Below are positions 15,630-21,922 of a DNA stretch of 64,000 nucleotides, in pieces. The stretch is from Alienimonas sp043951915 (GTDB lineage Bacteria > Planctomycetota > Planctomycetia > Planctomycetales > Planctomycetaceae), in contig NZ_JBINJD010000002.1 of NCBI RefSeq assembly GCF_043951915.1, positions 1-64,000 on the forward strand. The letters are read 5' to 3'. Under the pieces are notes generated by a model. That model was not told the DNA's origin, searched no databases, and saw only the letters and a list, made by a program, of their open reading frames with translations. The stretch's first letter is position 1, and every line of letters starts with the position of its first letter. The translations under genes were made by a program, and so were the position numbers.

Positions 15630-16187
15630 TTGTCTGTCACTTACGACCGCGACGCCCTCCACGCCCTCGTCCTCGAACGGGCGCTGAAGTTCGGCGACTT
15701 CACCCTCGCCAGCGGGCAGAAGAGCTCGTACTACCTCGACGGCAAGCAGGTCGCCCTGCACGCGCAGGGGCTGCGGCTGATCGCCGCCGGCTTCCTGGAG
15801 CTGGCCGCGGACTGGGACTACGACGCCGTCGGCGGCATGAGCATCGGCGCTGACCCGCTGATCGGCGGCGTCCTCTCCCTGTCCGACCGCACCGACCTGG
15901 TCGGCGCAATGATCCGCAAGGAAGCGAAGGGCCACGGCACCGGCCGCTACGTCGAGGGGCCGTTGCAGGGCGGGCAGAACGTCTTGGTCGTCGAGGACGT
16001 CGTCACGACCGGCGGCTCCAGCCTGAAAGCGATCGAACGCCTGCGGGATTACGGCGCCGAGGTCTGCGGCGTGGTCGCCATCGTCGATCGCCTGCAGGGC
16101 GGCGCCGCGGCCTTCGAGGCGGCCGGCGTGCCCCTCAAAACGCTGTTTACCGTCCGCGACTTCGGCATCGAGCCGCCGGCGGCGTAA
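15630..16187 (+). CDS. pyrE: Orotate phosphoribosyltransferase PyrE
   Basis: Converts orotate and PRPP to orotidine monophosphate in de novo pyrimidine synthesis. The 185 residues include the N-terminal substrate region FTLASGQKSSYYLDGKQV and the PRPP-binding motif VLVVEDVVTTGGSSLKAIE. The only sensible start is TTG at 15630, which places SVTYDRDALHALV at the usual N-terminus; no ATG or GTG precedes the conserved region and no Shine-Dalgarno is visible. A 20-bp inverted repeat abuts the start and another element follows the stop. The other pathway gene in the window, pyrC, is 12 kb away. Confidence 0.94.
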   Translation: MSVTYDRDALHALVLERALKFGDFTLASGQKSSYYLDGKQVALHAQGLRLIAAGFLELAADWDYDAVGGMSIGADPLIGGVLSLSDRTDLVGAMIRKEAKGHGTGRYVEGPLQGGQNVLVVEDVVTTGGSSLKAIERLRDYGAEVCGVVAIVDRLQGGAAAFEAAGVPLKTLFTVRDFGIEPPAA

Positions 16188-16189
16188 CC

Positions 16190-16298
16190 CCGAGCCCCGA
16201 CCGTGAGGGAGGGGCCGTTCTGGCCGTTCCAAGCGAGGGGACCCGCCCGGCGACGGCGGACGCGGGTGAGCGACCCCTCCCTTACGGTCGGGGCTCGG
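16190..16298. repeat. Palindromic element between convergent pyrE and hydrolase genes
   Basis: Arms CCGAGCCCCGACCGTGAGGG... (16190-16217) and the reverse complement at 16271-16298 match at 26 of 28 positions around 53 bases. It fills the whole gap between the pyrE stop (16187) and the end of the opposing gene (16304), so it may act as a two-way terminator. The same family is inside the BioF-like gene at 18231-18339, and reduced forms occur at 32644-32675 and 33554-33589. Confidence 0.85.
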
Positions 16299-16303
16299 TA
16301 GCG

Positions 16304-17215
16304 TCACCCGGCGAAGTCCGCCAGAGCTCCGCAATACCGCTCCGCCTCGTCCTCCATCACGAGGTGCCCGGCCGGCAGGGCGACGGTCGTTGCGTGGGGC
16401 ATCCGCTGTTGGAACTCCTCCAGGAACGGCGGGCCGAAGCACCAGTCCTTCTCGCCCCAGAGCAGCAGCGTGGGCTTGTCCGCGAGCGTCGGCAGGCCCT
16501 CCTCCAGTTCAACGAGGTGCTTGTAGCTGGGGTGGCCCGGCTTCGTGGGCACGTCCTGCACGAAGCGGTGCAGGGCGACGCGGTCGGCCCAGTTGCCGTA
16601 GGGCTGGAAGTACCCGCGGCGGGTGTCCGCCGAGATGCGGTCCGGATGGACGACGCAGTCTCGCATCAGGCCGCGGACGAACAGGTTCGGCCCCCGCAGC
16701 AGGAACCCGCCGATCGGCGAGCGGGCCAGGCCGATCTGCCACGGCATCCGGTCGCTGCGGAACGCCGCGGTGTTGGAGATTACCAGCTTCGAGAACCGCC
16801 CCGGCTCCCGCACCGCGGCCAGCAGCCCGATCGGCCCGCCCCAGTCGTGCACGACGAGGGTCACGTCGTGCAAATCGAGTTCGCGGACCAGCGCCAGCAG
16901 GTTCTCCGCGTGCTGATTCAGGCGGTAGGGGTACTCCGCCGGCTTGTCGCTGCGGCCCATCCCGACGTGATCGACGGCGACCGCCCGATGCGAACCCGCC
17001 ACGGCCCCCATCGCCCGGCGGTACATCCAGGACCACGTCGGGTTCCCGTGCACGAACAGCACCGGCGACCCTTCGCCGGCTTCGACGTACGCCATCCGAG
17101 CGGCGCCCCCCCCATTTGAGGAAGACTGGCCGTCGCCGGTCGGCGGCGTGAACGTGCGAAAGCTCGCCCCGTCGGGGAATCCGGCGCGAATGAACTCAGG
17201 AACGGCGTCGCTCAC
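16304..17215 (-). CDS. Alpha/beta hydrolase, haloalkane dehalogenase/OleB-like
   Basis: A 303-residue alpha/beta-fold enzyme. Oxyanion-hole motif LFVHGNPTWSWMYR, nucleophile elbow VVHDWGGPIG with Asp as nucleophile, an acid residue in LLWGEKDW, and catalytic His in LPAGHLVMED are all visible. The Asp nucleophile and the NTAAFRSDRMPW region fit the haloalkane dehalogenase/OleB branch rather than serine esterases. OleB decarboxylates beta-lactones in olefin synthesis, but no oleA, oleC or oleD is nearby, so substrate is open. The ATG at 17215 overlaps the stop of the BioF-like gene by 4 bp, making it the last of a three-gene operon. Confidence 0.8.
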   Translation of the reverse strand: MSDAVPEFIRAGFPDGASFRTFTPPTGDGQSSSNGGGAARMAYVEAGEGSPVLFVHGNPTWSWMYRRAMGAVAGSHRAVAVDHVGMGRSDKPAEYPYRLNQHAENLLALVRELDLHDVTLVVHDWGGPIGLLAAVREPGRFSKLVISNTAAFRSDRMPWQIGLARSPIGGFLLRGPNLFVRGLMRDCVVHPDRISADTRRGYFQPYGNWADRVALHRFVQDVPTKPGHPSYKHLVELEEGLPTLADKPTLLLWGEKDWCFGPPFLEEFQQRMPHATTVALPAGHLVMEDEAERYCGALADFAG

Positions 17216-18522
17216 GCGGCGTCTTTCAGGAGGTGAATCAGAGCGTTGGCGAGGTCGTCGACCGCCTCGTCGGGGTGGGCGGCGGAGAGGGAGACCCGCA
17301 ACCGGCTGGTCCCCCGCGGCACCGTCGGCGGCCGAATCGCCGGCACGAAGAACCCGGCCTCGGCGAGCGCGGCGGAGGCCCGCACGGCGGCGTTAGGGTC
17401 TCCGCACAGGAGCGGCACGATCGGGCAGCCCTCGGTCCCCGGCAGGCGGTCGACGCCGAACGCGTCCCGCAGCGCGCGGGTCAGCCGCGTGCCGGTGCGT
17501 TCCAACCGCTCCCGGGCGGCGGCGCCGGCGGGCGAAGCGATCCATCGGAGATTCGCCGTCCCCGCTGCGGCCACGGCCGGCGGCAGGGCGGTGCTGAAGA
17601 TGTGGCTCTTGGCGGTGTGCCGCAGGTAGTCGCACAGCGACTGCGAGCCGCTGACGAACCCGCCGGCCGCTCCGACGGCTTTCGACAGGGTGCCGGTGCG
17701 AATCACCCGCGGGTCGGTCGGCGGCGCGTCCTCAACTTCCGTCCCGCACGCTTCCCACCAGCCCCGGCCGCCGCGGCCGCACACGCCGGTTGCGTGGGCT
17801 TCGTCCATGACGATCGCCGCGTCGTATCGCCGGGCGAGTTCGAGCAGCCCCGGCAGCGGCACGGCGTCCCCGTCCATGCTGAAGACGGCGTCGGTCACGA
17901 TCCACCGCCGGCGGGCGTCCGCCGCTTTCTGCAATTCCCGCTCCAGCTTCGGCAGCCCCCCGGCCCAGCCGGGGCCGCGGCGCCAGACCCGCAGCCGGCC
18001 GCCGCCGAGCCTTGCCCCGTCGACCAGGCAGGCGTGGCAGTCGCGTTCGAGGAAGACCGCGTCGCCGGGGCCGGTCAGGGCGGAGACCGTGCCGAGGTTC
18101 GCCGCGTAGCCGGTGGGGAAGACGACCGCGTCTTCGGTCCCCTCGAACTCTGCGATCGTGCGTTCCAGCTCCGCGACCTCCGGCGAGCGGCCGACGACCG
18201 CGGGGGAGGCGGTGGCGCCGCACGGTAACGCCGAGGCCCGACCGTAAGGAAGGGGCCGTTCGCACCCGTCCGCGACAGAGTCGGGGGGAGAATCGCCCGC
18301 GCCCGTCAGAACGGCCCCTTCCTCACGGTCGGGGCTCAGGGGGGACGCGGCCAACCCCAGGTAGTCGTTGGAGCCGAAGTTCCACAGTTCGCGACCGTCG
18401 ATTTCCACGCGGCCGCCGGGCAGCGTGCGGCAGACGCGCGTCGGCCGCCGCAGGCCCTCCGCGTCCAGCCGTTCCAGCTCCTCCGCGACCCACCCGAGGG
18501 GATCGCCGGCGTCGGCCGTCAT
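17212..18522 (-). CDS. BioF-like alpha-oxoamine synthase (PLP) with an in-frame repeat insertion
   Basis: PLP-dependent acyl-CoA:amino acid condensing enzyme of the BioF/KBL family, 436 residues. Family features: FGSNDYLGLAAS, VVFPTGYAANLG, VMDEAHATGVCGRGG, and PLP-binding Lys in GTLSKAVGAAGG. About 36 extra residues (PLSPDREEGAVLTGAG to RPLPYGRAS) sit between NDYLGLAAS and the expected ALPCGATASP. They are encoded by the palindromic element at 18231-18339, inserted without breaking the frame. Without it the length would be about 400, normal for BioF. No other biotin gene is adjacent, so the product (7-keto-8-aminopelargonate or another amino ketone) is uncertain. It overlaps neighbours by 4 bp at both ends. 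Confidence 0.85.
   Translation of the reverse strand: MTADAGDPLGWVAEELERLDAEGLRRPTRVCRTLPGGRVEIDGRELWNFGSNDYLGLAASPLSPDREEGAVLTGAGDSPPDSVADGCERPLPYGRASALPCGATASPAVVGRSPEVAELERTIAEFEGTEDAVVFPTGYAANLGTVSALTGPGDAVFLERDCHACLVDGARLGGGRLRVWRRGPGWAGGLPKLERELQKAADARRRWIVTDAVFSMDGDAVPLPGLLELARRYDAAIVMDEAHATGVCGRGGRGWWEACGTEVEDAPPTDPRVIRTGTLSKAVGAAGGFVSGSQSLCDYLRHTAKSHIFSTALPPAVAAAGTANLRWIASPAGAAARERLERTGTRLTRALRDAFGVDRLPGTEGCPIVPLLCGDPNAAVRASAALAEAGFFVPAIRPPTVPRGTSRLRVSLSAAHPDEAVDDLANALIHLLKDAA
18231..18339. repeat. Palindromic element inside the BioF-like coding sequence
   Basis: Arms 18231-18261 (CCGAGGCCCGACCGTAAGGA...) and 18309-18339 are near-perfect reverse complements over 31 bp, separated by 47 bases. 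The core matches the element after pyrE (16190-16298). Just outside the left arm the bases CGGTAACG match the end of the palindrome at 33554. It encodes about 36 residues in frame, including RPLPYGRAS. Confidence 0.9.
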
Positions 18523-19715
18523 GGGGTGAGGGCGATGCGGTGGTTGCTGAGCCGCTCGAAGCCCTCGGCGGTGATGCGGTAGTTGTGCTCCACCCGCACC
18601 CCGCCGATGTCGTCATGGTAGCTGCCGGGTTCGAGCGTCACGACGTCGTTCTCGCGGAGGACGTCGTCGCTCTCCGGCACCTCGATGGGCGGTTCCGGGT
18701 GGCCCATGCCCAGCCCGTGGCCGGCGTGGTGGGACAGCTTGCCAAAACCGGCCTCCTCCAGCACGCCGCTGCACGCGTCGTAGACGGCGCTGGCCTTGGC
18801 CCCGGCCTTCAGCACGTCTTCGCCGGCCTTCAGAGCGGAGCGGCAGGCCTTGAACAGCTCCTGCTGCCGGTCCGACGGCTCGCCGACGGCGTAGGTGTTC
18901 GTGAAGTCGCTGCGGTAACCGCCCAGGACGAAGGAGTAATCGAGGATGAACAGGTCCCCCTGCTCGAGTTTTTCGCCGACCGGCAACCCGCCCGCCTTGC
19001 CGCGGCCCTGCCGGGTGGAGCGCCAGTCGCCGTAGACGATGCCCGGCCGGCCGGCGGTTTCGTTACAGACCGTGCTGACGGCGTTGTAGACCTCCAGGTC
19101 CGTCACGCCGGGGCGGATCACCTCGAAGGCTTTGGCGTGTCCGGCGTCGCCGGCCTTCATGCATTGCAGCAGGCATTCGATCTCGTCCGGCAGTTTCTGC
19201 CGACGCAGATCGCGGAGCAGATTCCCCAGCGAATGCCGCTTGCCGTCGACCGGGCACTCGAAGTGCAGAACCGCGTCGGTCTTGAGGCTGTCGCGGCAGA
19301 TTTCGCCGACCAGCGCCGGGCACCATTCCCCTTCCAGCGCCGTCTTGCCGCTGAGGGGGCCGCGTTTGGCGAGGGCGGCGAAGGTGGCGTGGTCCCGGTT
19401 CGTCACGCTGTGAGCGTGGTCGTACCAGGGCGTTTGCAGGAAGTCGTCGCAGAAGGCCTCGCCGTCGGCGGACTTCGCGGTGAAGTTGTCCGCGGCGAGG
19501 GTGGCCTTCCCGGCGCCGTCGCGGGCGTCGGAGCCGCCGTCCCGTTCGAGCAGCAGAATCGCCCGCTCCCCCCGGCTGAAGGAGAGCGGCTGCACCCGGA
19601 AGTTCGTCAGGTAGCTGACGTGCCGCGGATCGGCGACGATCGCCGCGGTGATCGAGTCGGGCAGCCGCGCCCAGAGCTTGGCACGGCGTTGGCGGCAACC
19701 GGATTCGCTGAGCAT
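18519..19715 (-). CDS. M24 family metallopeptidase (Xaa-Pro aminopeptidase-like)
   Basis: Predicted dinuclear-metal peptidase with pita-bread fold. An N-terminal creatinase-like domain (about 1-165, with VADPRHVSYLTNFRVQP) precedes the catalytic domain, where the five metal ligands are visible: Asp in FILDYSFVLGG, Asp in YRSDFTNTY, His in HHAGHGLGMGH, Glu in VVTLEPGSYHD and Glu in GVRVEHNYRI. The ATG at 19715 (MLSESGCRQRRAKLW) gives about 398 residues, usual for the family; the open frame upstream looks non-coding. Its stop overlaps the start of the BioF-like gene (ATGA), so it heads an operon with BioF and the hydrolase. The substrate is presumably Xaa-Pro peptides, by family only. Confidence 0.9.
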   Translation of the reverse strand: MLSESGCRQRRAKLWARLPDSITAAIVADPRHVSYLTNFRVQPLSFSRGERAILLLERDGGSDARDGAGKATLAADNFTAKSADGEAFCDDFLQTPWYDHAHSVTNRDHATFAALAKRGPLSGKTALEGEWCPALVGEICRDSLKTDAVLHFECPVDGKRHSLGNLLRDLRRQKLPDEIECLLQCMKAGDAGHAKAFEVIRPGVTDLEVYNAVSTVCNETAGRPGIVYGDWRSTRQGRGKAGGLPVGEKLEQGDLFILDYSFVLGGYRSDFTNTYAVGEPSDRQQELFKACRSALKAGEDVLKAGAKASAVYDACSGVLEEAGFGKLSHHAGHGLGMGHPEPPIEVPESDDVLRENDVVTLEPGSYHDDIGGVRVEHNYRITAEGFERLSNHRIALTP

Positions 19716-19879
19716 CGCGGCAGTCTGGCGAACCGAAGGCAAACCGCAAGGCCCTCCCGCGGGCTTCACGGCGACTTCATCAGGGTTTGCTCGCGCCCCG
19801 AGTCCGTTCAAACGGGTTGCCAAGGACGGGCGAGTTGGGTTGCCTTATAGGCTGAGCGTCGCCGGCCGTTCGCCGCGTG

Positions 19880-19898
19880 TTTGAAGAGGGCGGCTAAC
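19880..19898. repeat. Half-palindrome copy carrying the SDR stop codon
   Basis: TTTGAAGAGGGCGGCTAAC matches the right arm of the pstC-pstA palindrome (AAGAGGACGGCTAAC) except for one base. The minus-strand stop codon TAG of the SDR gene (19894-19896) is part of it. The other arm is absent. Confidence 0.7.
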
Positions 19899-20667
19899 TC
19901 CGCTTCTGGTTCTTCACCACGACGGCGCTCAGGCCGCCGTCGACGCCGATCTCCTGGCCGGTGATCCAGTCGTGGGCCGGGTCGAGCAGGAAGGCGACCG
20001 CGGCGGCGACGTCGCCGGGCTCGCCAAGGCGGTGCAGGGCGTGCATGTCGCGGCTGGCCTCCGCGGCCGGCTCGCTCTTCCAGACCCGTTGGGTCAGCTT
20101 CGTCTGCGTCAGGCCGGGGCTGACGCAGTTGAACCGCAGGCCGCGGTGGGCGTAGGTCGCCGCGGCGGAGCGGCTCAGCCCGGCGACGCCGGCCTTCGCG
20201 GCGGCGATCGCCTCGTGGGAGTGAATGCCGATCCGCCCCGCCACCGAGCCCATCAGTACGACGCTCCCGCCGTCCCGCAGCGTCTTCCCGGCGGCCCGCA
20301 CGCAGTGGAAGGCGCTGTCGAGGTTCGTGCGGAGCGTGTCGGCCCACTCCTCGTCGGTGGTGAGGTGGGCGGCTTTCATCAGGAAGGAGCCGACCATGTT
20401 CGCGGCCCCGGCGAAGCCCCCGCCGCCCCGTCCTTCGCCGCGCTGAAACGGGCCGAACTGTTCCTGGGCCGCCTCGAACGCGGCCTGCACGCTGGCGCCG
20501 TCGGCGGCGTCGAACCGCACGGTTTGGCTGTCCGTCTCCGCGGCGAGGTTCGTCAGCGAATCGACGTCGCGGGCGGCCAGCAGCGTCTGATGACCGGCGG
20601 CGTGCAGGCGGCGGGTGAGGTCGGCGGCGATGTCGCTGCTCGCCCCGAGGATCAGGAAACCGGGCAT
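19894..20667 (-). CDS. Atypical short-chain dehydrogenase/reductase
   Basis: SDR-fold protein of 257 residues with an N-terminal nucleotide-binding loop FLILGASSDIAADL and a C-terminal GQEIGVDGGLS typical of FabG-like enzymes. The catalytic Ser is kept (VVLMGSVAG). At the YxxxK position the sequence reads IAAAK, so the active-site Tyr is Ile. The NNAG motif is replaced by GAAN in FAGAANMVGSF. A Gly-rich insertion (QRGEGRGGGGFA, about 88-99) interrupts the strand before it. The fold looks intact but classical SDR chemistry is doubtful; it may bind a dinucleotide without catalysis or use other residues. The gene is separate from the M24 operon, with a 178-bp gap holding a half-palindrome. Confidence 0.8.
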   Translation of the reverse strand: MPGFLILGASSDIAADLTRRLHAAGHQTLLAARDVDSLTNLAAETDSQTVRFDAADGASVQAAFEAAQEQFGPFQRGEGRGGGGFAGAANMVGSFLMKAAHLTTDEEWADTLRTNLDSAFHCVRAAGKTLRDGGSVVLMGSVAGRIGIHSHEAIAAAKAGVAGLSRSAAATYAHRGLRFNCVSPGLTQTKLTQRVWKSEPAAEASRDMHALHRLGEPGDVAAAVAFLLDPAHDWITGQEIGVDGGLSAVVVKNQKRS

Positions 20668-20803
20668 GATTCGGATACGTCGGGGACGAGAGCGGGAAAC
20701 GCAGGGTTTTAGGGGCGCTGCGAACTCCCGACAGGGGCGGCGTTGCCGCAGCGCCGGCCGGATCGCATGATGTCGGGCCGTTCCCGACGCCGTCGCGCCC
20801 GCA

Positions 20804-21766
20804 ATGCCCCCCGTCGCCGTGTCCCCGGCCCTCCTGACCGGGGCGGGCGCCTCCGAGTTCGCCGTCCTCTGCGTCTACGCGCTCGCCGTGGGCGCCGCGA
20901 GCGTCGCCGGCGGGGCCCTGCCGGGACGGGTGCGGCTGACCCACCTGCGGCTCCAGTTGGCGATGAGCTGCGTCGGCGGGTTGATGCTCGGCGTGGCCCT
21001 GTTCGGCCTGATCCCCCACGCCGCAGCGGGCTTCGGGCGGATCGAGCCGGCCCTGTGGGGCGTCGCCGCGGGGCTGCTGGGGATGTTCTTCCTCCTGCGG
21101 TTCGCCCCGTTTCATTCCCACGAACCGCCCTCGGTGGTGGAGCACGAGGGGGGCGAGGAGGGCTGCGGGCACCCGCACCACGACCCGCACCCCAGCGCCG
21201 CCCGCTGGGCCGGGGCGGCGTTCGGGCTGGGGGTGCACGCCCTGATCGACGGGGCGGCGCTCGCCGCGGCGGTGCGGGGCGGCCACTCCGGCGGGGGGGC
21301 GTTGGGTCTGGGGGCGCTGCCGGGGCTGGGGGCGTTCCTCGCCATCGCCCTGCACAAGCCGCTGGACGCCGTCACCGTGATGACCCTCGCCCGCACCGCC
21401 CCCGGCGGGTCCTGGAGCCGGCGGAACCCGGGCACGATCAACCTGCTGTTCGCCGCGATCGGCCCGGCGGGGGCGATCGGGTTCTACCTGCTCGCCGGGG
21501 CGGCGCCGGCGGAGCACCTGGTCGTCGGGACCGCGATGGCCCTCGCCGCCGGGGCGTTCCTGTGCATCGCCCTGTCGGACCTGCTGCCGGAATTGGAATT
21601 CCACTCCCACGACCGGCTGAAGCTCTCCGCGGCCCTGCTGCTCGGCGTGGCCGTCGCCGCCGGGGTCGAGGTCTTCGCCCACGGCTACGCCCACCGGGTC
21701 GCCGCCGAGGGCGAGGAAGCCGGCCCGCTGCACACCCACCCCCACGGGCACCCGCACTCGCATTAG
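20804..21766 (+). CDS. ZIP-family divalent metal transporter
   Basis: A 320-residue inner-membrane protein with about eight hydrophobic segments. The paired metal-binding helices are visible: GVHALIDGAALAAAV (TM4-like) and LAIALHKPLDAVTVM (TM5-like), with conserved His and Asp. A His-rich cytoplasmic-type loop (GCGHPHHDPHPS, about 122-133) and a His-rich C-terminus (HTHPHGHPHSH) are typical of ZIP zinc or iron transporters. The ATG at 20804 was taken because the first helix follows. It stands alone and is followed by a palindromic element. Confidence 0.85.
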   Translation: MPPVAVSPALLTGAGASEFAVLCVYALAVGAASVAGGALPGRVRLTHLRLQLAMSCVGGLMLGVALFGLIPHAAAGFGRIEPALWGVAAGLLGMFFLLRFAPFHSHEPPSVVEHEGGEEGCGHPHHDPHPSAARWAGAAFGLGVHALIDGAALAAAVRGGHSGGGALGLGALPGLGAFLAIALHKPLDAVTVMTLARTAPGGSWSRRNPGTINLLFAAIGPAGAIGFYLLAGAAPAEHLVVGTAMALAAGAFLCIALSDLLPELEFHSHDRLKLSAALLLGVAVAAGVEVFAHGYAHRVAAEGEEAGPLHTHPHGHPHSH

Positions 21767-21782
21767 CTGCCGTCGCTCCGCC

Positions 21783-21879
21783 GTGAGCCCGAAGCGCAAG
21801 CGAGGGGGGGATGCGGCGAATCGAGCAACACTGCATTCCGTGATCCGCGTCGCTCCCCTCGCTTGCGCTTCGGGCTCAC
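21783..21879. repeat. Perfect 25-bp inverted repeat before hrpA
   Basis: GTGAGCCCGAAGCGCAAGCG... (21783-21807) and its exact reverse complement (21855-21879) flank a 47-base, more AT-rich centre. It lies in the 156-bp gap between the ZIP gene and hrpA and would give a long hairpin in either transcript. Confidence 0.9.
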
Positions 21880-21922
21880 AGACGGTTGCCGCTTCGTTGT
21901 TTCGCCCGACAATCCCCGTCCG

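Noticed and set aside
17212..18522. BioF-like gene considered as a pseudogene because of the repeat insertion
   Set aside because: The insertion keeps the frame and all active-site motifs before and after it are intact.
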